A stretch of DNA of 6,226 bases. Source: Bacillota bacterium. GTDB lineage: Bacteria > Bacillota > Bacilli > Lactobacillales > Streptococcaceae. Under the pieces are notes generated by a model. It was not told the DNA's origin. It worked only from the letters and a program-made list of their open reading frames with translations, and ran no database searches. A program made the position numbers and the translations under genes. The stretch lies in assembly GCA_021781855.1 (NCBI GenBank), contig JAJXWC010000137.1, positions 1 through 6,226 of the forward strand, in the 5' to 3' direction. Positions 1 to 5,346 of the stretch are shown here, one piece after another. Each line of letters starts with the position of its first letter. Position 1 is the first letter of the stretch.

Positions 1-159
1 TGAGGTTGAACTCGCCACGCTTGATGATGATGAAGTCGATGACGATAAAGTTGAAGTTGATGAACGACTTGAAACTTTTGTCGCTGAATTTTTCGCACTA
101 CACCCAGACAATAAAAGCGCCAACAATACCCCTGAAACAATCAATCCTGACTTTTTCAT
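1..159 (-). CDS. Serine-rich lipoprotein, N-terminal fragment (cut by window edge)
   Basis: The minus strand reads ATG at 157-159 and stays open to the left edge, giving 53 visible residues. The start MKKSGLIVSG is followed by a hydrophobic stretch (about residues 6-17) and a lipobox LLSGC with the lipidated Cys at residue 20, so this is a typical type II signal peptide. After the Cys the chain is almost wholly Ser/Thr (about residues 29-53), as in the flexible linkers that tether surface lipoproteins to the membrane. A strong ribosome binding site AGGAGG (168-173) lies 8 bases before the ATG, and an extended -10 promoter lies just upstream. The functional domain is outside the window, so the role is unknown; a substrate-binding, adhesion or cell-wall-related lipoprotein are all possible. 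The opposite strand is also open here (2-175), but only as a mirror of the Ser-rich codons. I am confident in the gene and the lipoprotein class. Confidence 0.88.
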   Translation of the reverse strand, partial: MKKSGLIVSGVLLALLLSGCSAKNSATKVSSRSSTSTLSSSTSSSSSVASSTS

Positions 160-191
160 GAACTTATCCTCCTGATACTCTTGTTACCTCT

Positions 192-200
192 ATTTTACCA
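192..200 (-). promoter_or_regulatory. Extended -10 promoter for the lipoprotein gene
   Basis: The minus strand reads TGGTAAAAT, a TGn extension plus a near-consensus -10 hexamer, 32 bases before the lipoprotein ATG. No good -35 hexamer sits 16-18 bases upstream, which is common for extended -10 promoters. This gives the lipoprotein its own transcript with a leader of roughly 25 bases. I see no intrinsic terminator between alaS and this promoter, so read-through from alaS is also possible. Confidence 0.6.
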
Positions 201-256
201 TAAATCGGTAGGATACTGAAAACAGAGTCTTTCATAAACAGGATGCGCTTGGTAAG

Positions 257-2878
257 TTAAACAAGTTTTTCAGGAACCTTTGCCAAAAGTTCAGCAATTC
301 CACTTGTCTTAGTGCCACCTGCCATAGCTAAATCAGGTTTTCCACCACCACGCCCATCAATAAATGGTACTAATAATTTAATCAAATTTCCTGCTTTGAC
401 ATCAGCAGATTTGCTCGCCACGAGGAGACTGACTTTTTCATCAATTTTCGCGACAAGCACGAGGACATCAGAACTCTCTTTTTGCTTCCAGATATCCGCG
501 AGCTGACGCAATCCATTGACATCCGGAACAGCCACTTCACGTGCGATAAAGCGCACTTTACCTGCTGTTTTCACATTCTTGAAAAGCTCATCTGATTGTG
601 ATGCAGCAAGTTTGCCTGCTAATGCGTCATTTTCCTTTTGCAAGCTCTTGAGCTCTTCGGAAATCGCCGTCACCTTAGCTACAACTTGTGCTGCCTGTGG
701 TGCTTTTACAATCGCAGCGACTTCAGCAAGCGTATTTTCTGCATTTTTAAATGCTTCATAGGCTTTTTCCCCGGTCAATGCAATAATTCGACGCACGCCA
801 GAGCCAATGCCTTCTTCTTTCACAATCTTAAATAAGCCGATTTCACTGGTTGTTTTCGTGTGTGTGCCCCCACAGAGCTCGACCGAATAATCCCCAATCA
901 CAACGACACGTACATTTTTTCCATATTTTTCACCAAAAAGTGCCGCAGCGCCCATTTCTTTCGCCTGTTCAACCGTCAAATCTGTCCGCGTCTCAACCGC
1001 AATATTTTCCCAGATTTTTTCGTTGACTTCCTGTTCAATCGCAACCAGTTCTTCTTTCGTAACCGGTGCAAAATGGGTAAAGTCAAAAAGCAGGAAATCC
1101 GTTTCATTCAGCGAGCCTGCTTGTAGGGCATGAGAGCCTACGATATTGTGCAAAGCAGCATGAAGCAAATGCGTCGCGGTATGATTTTTCACGACCTTAT
1201 TACGACGTGATTCGTCAATTTCAAGCGTATAAGTATCGCCGACACGCAAGGTGGAGAGGATTTCGACCGTATGAAGATTTTGACCATGTGGTGCGTGCTG
1301 CACATCTACGACATTAGCCACCACTTTGCCTGCTGTATTTTTGATGACACCGTGGTCTGCGACTTGTCCGCCCATTTCGGCATAAAATGGTGTTTTGTCA
1401 AAGATAAGCTGTGCCGTACCTGTCACCGTTTCCTGCTTTTCATCGTCCTTTACGGCAACAAGAAGCTGACTCTGGCTATGATGCGTGTCGTACAAAAATT
1501 CTGATTCGACTTCAATAGATTGCAAGGTTTCATTTTGTGCCCCCATCGAGCCCCCTTTGACAACTGCCGCACGCGCACGTTCTTGCTGAGCTTTCATTTC
1601 TTTTTCAAAGCCTGCATGGTCAATCGTGAAACCTTCATCCTCAGCCAGTTCTTCAGTCAATTCGACAGGAAAGCCATAGGTATCGTAAAGACGGAAAATA
1701 TCGCTTCCCGAGATTTCAGATTGACCCGTAGTTTTCAGCTCAGCCAGCTTGTCGTCCAACATTTTTTGACCTGCATCAATCGTCCGATTGAAGGTTTCCT
1801 CTTCGCGATTGACGATTTGCTTGATATAATCTGCTTTTTCAAGCACTTCAGGATAGTAAGATTGCATGATTTTGCCCACAACAGGTACAAGTTCACTCAG
1901 AAATTTATCTTGAATCCCTAATTTTTTACCGTGCATGACCGCACGACGAAGCAAGCGCCGCAAGACGTAACCACGTCCTTCATTTCCCGGTAGCGCCCCA
2001 TCGCAAATCGCAAAAGATAAAGCACGAATATGGTCGGCAATGACCTTAAAGCTCATATTATCTTTGTCAGGGCTATAAGTTTTGCCTGACAATTTTTCAA
2101 TTTCGCGAATAATCGGCAAGAATAAATCGGTATCAAAATTTGTCTTTCCGCCTTGAATGATGCAGACCATCCGCTCCAAGCCCATGCCCGTATCAATATT
2201 TTTCTGCGGCAATTCTTTATATTCTGAGCGTGGAATAGCGGGGTCAGCATTAAATTGGCTCAACACGATATTGTAAATCTCGATATAGCGGTCATTTTCG
2301 ATGTCCTCTGCCAAAAGACGTAAGCCGATATGCTCAGGGTCATATTTTTCACCACGGTCAAAGAAAATTTCAGTATCTGGTCCGCTTGGTCCTGCTCCGA
2401 TTTCCCAGAAATTATCCTCAATCGGCACGAGATGAGACGGGTCAACACCGACTTCCACCCAGCGGTTGAATGTCGCCTTGTCGTCAGGATAGTAAGTGAT
2501 GTAAAGTTTATCGGCTGGAAATTCAAAATAGTCGCTCGAAGTCAGCATTTCCCAAGCAAAAGCGAGGGCTTCATTACGGAAATAATCGCCGATTGAAAAA
2601 TTTCCCAGCATTTCAAACATGGTATGGTGACGCGCTGTTTTCCCGACATTTTCGATATCGTTCGTGCGAATAGCCTTTTGAGCATTTGTGATGCGTGGAT
2701 TCTCAGGAACTACTGAGCCGTCAAAATATTTTTTAAGCGTTGCAACACCCGAATTTATCCAGAGCAAGGTCGGGTCATTAACAGGAACGAGCGATTGAGA
2801 AGGTTCGATTTTGTGGCCTTTTGAAGCAAAAAAATCGAGAAACATTTGCCGAACTTCAGCTGAAGTCATGGTTTTCAT
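257..2878 (-). CDS. alaS: Alanyl-tRNA synthetase (AlaRS)
   Basis: Cytoplasmic class II synthetase that charges tRNA-Ala with alanine using ATP and hydrolyses mischarged Ser/Gly-tRNA-Ala. At 873 residues it has the usual bacterial length and appears complete. The catalytic core (about 1-240) has the family signatures INSGVATLKKYF (41-52), RHHTMFEMLGNFSIGDYF (84-100, motif 2 region) and GPSGPDTE (163-170). GNEGRGYVLRRLLRRA (298-313) is motif 3-like and leads into the tRNA-recognition part. The editing domain carries the zinc-binding HxxxH at 566-570 (HTATH) and Cys669/His673 in CGGTH. The C-Ala domain has the glycine-rich GRGGGKPD (842-849). The ATG at 2876-2878 has AAAGGAG 9 bases upstream. 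An in-frame GTG ten codons upstream lacks a well-placed ribosome binding site and falls inside the leader, and an in-frame ATG at codon 4 is a minor alternative. Expression is expected to be controlled by the T-box leader directly upstream. Confidence 0.98.
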   Translation of the reverse strand: MKTMTSAEVRQMFLDFFASKGHKIEPSQSLVPVNDPTLLWINSGVATLKKYFDGSVVPENPRITNAQKAIRTNDIENVGKTARHHTMFEMLGNFSIGDYFRNEALAFAWEMLTSSDYFEFPADKLYITYYPDDKATFNRWVEVGVDPSHLVPIEDNFWEIGAGPSGPDTEIFFDRGEKYDPEHIGLRLLAEDIENDRYIEIYNIVLSQFNADPAIPRSEYKELPQKNIDTGMGLERMVCIIQGGKTNFDTDLFLPIIREIEKLSGKTYSPDKDNMSFKVIADHIRALSFAICDGALPGNEGRGYVLRRLLRRAVMHGKKLGIQDKFLSELVPVVGKIMQSYYPEVLEKADYIKQIVNREEETFNRTIDAGQKMLDDKLAELKTTGQSEISGSDIFRLYDTYGFPVELTEELAEDEGFTIDHAGFEKEMKAQQERARAAVVKGGSMGAQNETLQSIEVESEFLYDTHHSQSQLLVAVKDDEKQETVTGTAQLIFDKTPFYAEMGGQVADHGVIKNTAGKVVANVVDVQHAPHGQNLHTVEILSTLRVGDTYTLEIDESRRNKVVKNHTATHLLHAALHNIVGSHALQAGSLNETDFLLFDFTHFAPVTKEELVAIEQEVNEKIWENIAVETRTDLTVEQAKEMGAAALFGEKYGKNVRVVVIGDYSVELCGGTHTKTTSEIGLFKIVKEEGIGSGVRRIIALTGEKAYEAFKNAENTLAEVAAIVKAPQAAQVVAKVTAISEELKSLQKENDALAGKLAASQSDELFKNVKTAGKVRFIAREVAVPDVNGLRQLADIWKQKESSDVLVLVAKIDEKVSLLVASKSADVKAGNLIKLLVPFIDGRGGGKPDLAMAGGTKTSGIAELLAKVPEKLV

Positions 2879-2887
2879 TTAAAAAAT

Positions 2888-2894
2888 CTCCTTT
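2888..2894 (-). promoter_or_regulatory. alaS ribosome binding site, possibly masked by leader
   Basis: AAAGGAG on the minus strand lies 9 bases before the alaS ATG and fixes that start. The preceding bases can pair with the 3' arm of the T-box antiterminator: CCTTTG at 2938-2943 with CAAA and GG at 2890-2896, leaving one bulged A. A small AT-rich hairpin (GTGAA, loop AATA, TTCAC) also lies at about 2897-2910, just upstream. The site itself is clear; its masking is an inference. Confidence 0.8.
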
Positions 2895-2933
2895 TGTGAA
2901 TATTTTCACTAAAATACAAAATAAAATCCTCCG

Positions 2934-3106
2934 TAAACAAAGGGGCGTAAAATCGCGGTACCACCCTTATTCACGATAGGATTACTATCATCTTATTTCG
3001 TTTGATAATGCAGTTTCTCTGCAGGATTAAGCACTTTTGACCTGCTGTTTCTCATCAGACCAGCTTTCTGTAAAGTCAAATTTATTTCAGCAGTGCGTGC
3101 TAATCC
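2934..3106 (-). promoter_or_regulatory. T-box leader (riboswitch) of alaS
   Basis: tRNA-sensing leader: uncharged tRNA-Ala should bind by its anticodon to Stem I and by its NCCA end to the T-box bulge, turning alaS on. The key signature is AAGGGTGGTACCGCG (2954-2968), a near-perfect T-box whose TGGT (2960-2963) matches ACCA, the expected end of tRNA-Ala. Upstream is a Stem I-like fold: a base pairing 3097-3106 with 3024-3034, a middle helix TTTGAC/GTCAAA (3075-3080 with 3036-3041), an AG-bulge-like ACAGAAA, and a GCTG/CAGC distal helix (3061-3064 with 3044-3047) capped by a loop containing GATGAGAAA. A candidate specifier GCT (Ala) is at 3030-3032, after the middle helix; this is tentative because part of it can pair in the base. 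A small Stem III-like hairpin, TGCAG/CTGCA, is at about 3009-3023. The T-box identity is firm; the specifier and exact Stem I edges are less so. I see no clear separate promoter. Confidence 0.93.
2940..2968 (-). promoter_or_regulatory. T-box antiterminator hairpin
   Basis: On the minus strand AAGGG, a 7-base bulge TGGTACC, GCG, a 6-base loop ATTTTA, CGC and CCCTT form the canonical antiterminator: two short helices around the bulge that receives the tRNA acceptor end. In most T-boxes the 3' arm (here CGCCCCTT) pairs instead with a downstream GGGGCG-like strand followed by a T run, giving the terminator. That downstream strand is not evident here. The best alternative is a short imperfect stem of CCCCT with GGAGG at about 2926-2945, followed by a T-rich but interrupted stretch. 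Confidence 0.85.
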
Positions 3107-3135
3107 CCCGTCTCTAAGACGGCGGAATAACCAGC

Positions 3136-3192
3136 ACTGTCTCCGCAGCTTCAGCGGGAGTTGAAACTCCCACTGAATAAGTCTCTGCTTCA
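3136..3192 (-). repeat. Hairpin module, copy B (adjacent to the T-box)
   Basis: Starts TGAAGCAGAG on the minus strand. It contains a strong hairpin at 3150-3177: TTCAGTGGGAG, loop TTTCAA, CTCCCGCTGAA, an 11-bp stem with one G-U pair. Its opening part (3167-3192) aligns with copy A (3290-3316) at about 22 of 26 positions, and its trailing part GCTGAAGCTGCGGAGACAGT also resembles copy A. No T run follows the stem on either strand, so it does not look like an intrinsic terminator. Its last bases take part in a hairpin that competes with the Stem I base. Function unknown. Confidence 0.65.
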
Positions 3193-3262
3193 TTTCAGTA
3201 GTACGAAATGATAAGATTTAAATTTCGCCCAACTCCCTTTAAGGTCAGTTGTTTCATGTGAT

Positions 3263-3316
3263 ACTGTTCCACAAATTCAGTAGAGAATACTCCCTACCGA
3301 ATAAAACTCTACTTCA
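3263..3316 (-). repeat. Hairpin module, copy A (just after prsA)
   Basis: Begins 5 bases after the prsA stop with TGAAGTAGAG on the minus strand. The hairpin at 3275-3302 pairs ATTCGGTAGGGA with TCTCTACTGAAT around the loop GTAT, a 12-bp stem with two G-U pairs. It is the counterpart of copy B 124 bases downstream: flanks and stem layout are kept while several stem bases differ and still pair. It could slow or end prsA transcription, or protect the prsA 3' end, but lacks a T run. Function unknown. Confidence 0.65.
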
Positions 3317-3320
3317 CTTT

Positions 3321-4247
3321 TTAATTTGATGAACTTGATGTTTGGGTAAATTGTTGGAACAAAGTAGAGAATGAACTTTCTTTAACAGTTACATTGTATT
3401 TCTTCAGATAAGATGCGATAACACCACTCACATAGGTTGTATCTTGTTCTTTTTGAGTTTTAATGATGTCTTGAAGTTTTGACTTATACTTGTTCATGTC
3501 TGTTCCTTTATCGGAAGTCTTGACCATTTCTACAATGTAATACGTCGTAGCGCCTGTTGATGAATCTGTAGATTCAATAACACTTGAAAATTCTCCATTT
3601 TTCAGATTCCAAGCAGCCGTCTGCACTTCTGCTGGTACCGTCGTTGATGTCGAATCAAATGTTGTTTTACTTGAAGCATTCGTTTTTTCAAAGCTAGCTT
3701 TGCCGGCAGCATCTTTTTTAGCAGCAGCTAAAGCCTTAGTAGCTGCGTCTTTAGAAGTTTCAGAAACGACATATGCCGTCACATCAGGATGATAAGTTGA
3801 CCAAGCACTTTTCAGATTTGCTGTTGTATATTGTGTTTTAGCAATATCATTTTCAATCGCAGCTTGTTCTAAAAGCTGTGTTTTCAGATAGGGTTTGATA
3901 TTTTGCTCTGTCAGACCTTGTTGCTGCAAAGCTGAATCAAATTGGCTGCCGTATTGCGATTTCAATTTATTATACTGGTCATTCACTTTTGTGTCTGTCG
4001 CAGCACTAGCAATATCTTTTTCTTTGGAAAAGATTTTATCAAACGTAATGTCTTGAAGCAAAGTTGTCGTTGGCAGATTCGGGAAAGTTTTTGCCTCATT
4101 ATAAAGGTCAGAAACTTGAATCGTATCGCCTTTCATTGTGATAATGCTAGCACCTGTTGAACTGCTGCTTGAGCAGGCAGAAAGCGTTACAAGTGCAGCA
4201 CCTGCAAGAGCTGTGGTAAGAACTAGTCCGAGTTTTTTATGTTTCAA
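3321..4247 (-). CDS. prsA: PrsA/PmpA-type foldase lipoprotein
   Basis: Membrane-anchored extracellular chaperone of the PrsA family, which helps exported proteins fold after Sec translocation; the lactococcal member is known as PmpA. The 308-residue protein has a type II signal peptide (MKHKK, hydrophobic 6-21) with lipobox TLSAC and lipidated Cys25, then a Ser-rich linker. The N-terminal chaperone part (about 35-150) and C-terminal helices (about 248-300) flank a parvulin-like segment (about 156-247). That segment looks degenerate: AYVV (158-161) replaces the usual HILV, YYIV (236-239) replaces the usual HII, and the Gly-Asp-Leu-Gly loop is missing, so prolyl isomerase activity is doubtful. 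The start is TTG (4245-4247), supported by AAGGAG 6 bases upstream (4254-4259) and by a well-formed signal peptide from that point; no better ATG exists. The promoter is about 85 bases upstream. Length and architecture fit the family well. Confidence 0.92.
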   Translation of the reverse strand: MKHKKLGLVLTTALAGAALVTLSACSSSSSTGASIITMKGDTIQVSDLYNEAKTFPNLPTTTLLQDITFDKIFSKEKDIASAATDTKVNDQYNKLKSQYGSQFDSALQQQGLTEQNIKPYLKTQLLEQAAIENDIAKTQYTTANLKSAWSTYHPDVTAYVVSETSKDAATKALAAAKKDAAGKASFEKTNASSKTTFDSTSTTVPAEVQTAAWNLKNGEFSSVIESTDSSTGATTYYIVEMVKTSDKGTDMNKYKSKLQDIIKTQKEQDTTYVSGVIASYLKKYNVTVKESSFSTLFQQFTQTSSSSN

Positions 4248-4268
4248 TTTTTTCTCCTTAAATCATCT

Positions 4269-4307
4269 GAAAAGTGTTTTGCGCTTTGAAATTCAGCTGC
4301 ACTTTTC
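4269..4307 (-). promoter_or_regulatory. Inverted repeat in the prsA 5' leader
   Basis: A perfect 8-base inverted repeat, GAAAAGTG (4300-4307 on the minus strand) and CACTTTTC (4269-4276), is separated by 23 bases and ends about 10 bases before the prsA ribosome binding site. In the mRNA it would form an AU-rich stem with a large loop. It may affect mRNA stability or act as a binding site; chance is possible. Confidence 0.35.
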
Positions 4308-4330
4308 TTGTAATCATTTAACTTCTTGTA

Positions 4331-4339
4331 ATTATATCA
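4331..4339 (-). promoter_or_regulatory. prsA promoter (extended -10)
   Basis: The minus strand reads TGATATAAT, a consensus -10 hexamer with a TGn extension, 83 bases upstream of the prsA TTG. The region upstream is AT-rich and has no good -35 at 16-18 bases. A 10-base direct repeat ATTACAAGAA on the minus strand (4323-4332 and 4305-4314) starts at the edge of the -10 and covers the likely transcription start, where a regulator could bind. Confidence 0.7.
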
Positions 4340-4429
4340 CAAAACGTTGAATAAAACTTAATTTATGCAAAAAGTTAAAGTAATTACATCATCTGTAGTT
4401 TTTTCCTCCGCGGATGTTAGAATACAACC

Positions 4430-4644
4430 TGACACTAAAGCTATCAAGTCACTCTGTCCATCTTCGCTACGCTACATTGCTGAAGCAAAGCGGCTGACCC
4501 TACGGCAGTGTTTCGTAGTGTGCTGTTAAGCTTGCGAATAAAGAAGGCAAATCCTAGTGATAGTGCTACTCATCTCTTTAGGCGGTGGGATAAGCAAGCA
4601 CTTACTGAGTTAAACGTGATTTTCAAAACCTTCTTACTGTTAAA
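4430..4644. other. Structured non-coding stretch of unknown origin
   Basis: No gene fits here. The stretch looks less AT-rich than the prsA promoter region beside it and is full of short inverted repeats. These are AGTGCT+CTCATC pairing with GATAAG+AGCACT (4562-4602, 12 pairs with small bulges), CTTCGCT/AGCAAAG (4462-4490) and CTACG/CGTAG (4500-4518). A near-direct repeat CTTACTG..TTAAA occurs at 4601-4614 and 4633-4644, the second abutting the methyltransferase stop. No T run follows any stem, so I see no clear terminator for the methyltransferase transcript. It could be a small repeat element, a remnant of an insertion or an untranslated RNA structure. I do not recognise it. Confidence 0.45.
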
Positions 4645-5346
4645 TCAATTTTCTGCTTTTTTTATCATCAAAAGTCCATCGCCAAGCGGCAAAATACTGG
4701 TTAAATACTTGGGATTATTCAAAACTTCATCAAAAAGTCGGCGCAGTCCGCGTTCAAGCGCACGTTGTGTTCGTTTAATTTCCATAATTGGTACAAGAAT
4801 TTCCCCACCTTGAAAAATATCATCCATCAGGATAATCCCATTTCCGGCTAACAAGTCCAATGCCCGAGGTAAAAACTCAACGTATTTTGATTTCGCCGAA
4901 TCCATAAAAATAATATCAAACGTCTCTGACAGTTCTATCAAATGCTCTGCGGCATCGCCCTCAAGTAGATGAACTTGATTTTTCTTATCAAACTTAGCAA
5001 AATTTTCCTTAGCCAGAGCAATCATCTCAGGGTTTCGGTCAACCGTTACGATTTGTGCCTCTGGTGCAGCTTGCGCCATAACCAAAGCCGAAAAACCAAT
5101 CGCTGTACCAATTTCAAGAATTTTTTTAGGTTTTATCATCGAGAGTAAAAATTGAAAATAAACCACCGTTTCATGCGGAATGACTGGAATATTATTTTCT
5201 TGAGCAAATTGTAAAACATTTGTAATATCTCCTGAAAGCTGTGTTTGCTCCTCTCGCATAAAATCAACAAGTTCAGGCTTTACGACCGGACGATTCATCA
5301 TCGGATTGCTGGTCTTTGTGTAGGTCGTCTGCTTATCTTTAGGCAC
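4645..5346 (-). CDS. trmR: SAM-dependent O-methyltransferase, TrmR/YrrM-like
   Basis: Class I methyltransferase of the caffeoyl-CoA O-methyltransferase-like family, 233 residues, cytoplasmic. In Bacillus subtilis the YrrM/TrmR member methylates 5-hydroxyuridine to 5-methoxyuridine at the tRNA wobble position, and this protein is likely the counterpart. Visible signatures are an N-terminal NPMMNRPVV (14-22), SAM motif I LEIGTAIGFS (77-86), the acidic end of strand 2 VTVDRN (100-105, Asp103), GDA (130-132), and metal-binding FMDSAK (147-152, Asp149) and MDD (174-176). The start is GTG (5344-5346), 6 bases after AAAGGGAG and inside the 3' end of pepF (8-base overlap), which suggests translational coupling. 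Met at 16 or 17 would remove part of the usual N-terminus and lacks a ribosome binding site. The family is certain; the tRNA substrate is inferred from homology, and a small-molecule catechol-type substrate is the main alternative. Confidence 0.85.
   Translation of the reverse strand: MPKDKQTTYTKTSNPMMNRPVVKPELVDFMREEQTQLSGDITNVLQFAQENNIPVIPHETVVYFQFLLSMIKPKKILEIGTAIGFSALVMAQAAPEAQIVTVDRNPEMIALAKENFAKFDKKNQVHLLEGDAAEHLIELSETFDIIFMDSAKSKYVEFLPRALDLLAGNGIILMDDIFQGGEILVPIMEIKRTQRALERGLRRLFDEVLNNPKYLTSILPLGDGLLMIKKAEN

Larger units (their letters stand above)
3107..3320 (-). other. Non-coding prsA-alaS spacer upstream of Stem I
   Basis: This stretch holds copies A and B plus two further hairpins on the minus strand: TCATTTC/GAAATGA (3190-3211, 7 bp) and CCGTCT-TAG-AGACGG (3108-3122, 6 bp). 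I found no convincing promoter; the -10-like TATCAT near 3217 has no matching -35. alaS may therefore be read through from prsA, or use a promoter I cannot recognise. The sequence AAAGGGAGTTGGGCG (3226-3240) vaguely resembles a decayed T-box core, but the match is too weak to call. Confidence 0.5.

Noticed and set aside
2..175. Plus-strand open frame rich in Asp/Glu at the left edge
   Set aside because: It is the antisense mirror of the Ser-rich lipoprotein codons; the minus strand has a signal peptide, ribosome binding site and promoter.
1520..1921. Longest plus-strand frame (133 codons) inside alaS
   Set aside because: Antisense to conserved AlaRS coding sequence, no ribosome binding site, no recognisable domain; a shadow of the real gene, like the other plus-strand frames there.
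3150..3177. Strong hairpin as an intrinsic terminator for prsA
   Set aside because: No T run follows on either strand, and it is one of two copies of a module rather than a single terminator.
2993..3193. 66-codon minus-strand open frame in the alaS leader, possible leader peptide
   Set aside because: No ribosome binding site precedes its ATG, it shows no protein-like composition, and it lies across hairpin copy B and Stem I, which explain the sequence better.
3226..3240. Second, decayed T-box core (AAAGGGAGTTGGGCG)
   Set aside because: Only about 10 of 15 positions match, the TGGN is missing and there is no paired CGTCCC-like arm; kept only as a remark.
4396..4440. PreQ1-I riboswitch-like AAAAAACTA tail upstream of prsA
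   Set aside because: The neighbouring hairpin loop lacks the TAG needed for the pseudoknot, the conserved 5' part is absent, and prsA has no link to queuosine.
4533..4540. ComX (cin-box) like TGCGAATA on the plus strand
   Set aside because: One mismatch to the consensus, no T-rich element in the right place and no plus-strand gene downstream.
4508..4813. Plus-strand 101-codon open frame starting in the intergenic stretch
   Set aside because: Weak GTG start with no ribosome binding site, and most of it runs antisense through the well-supported methyltransferase 3' end.
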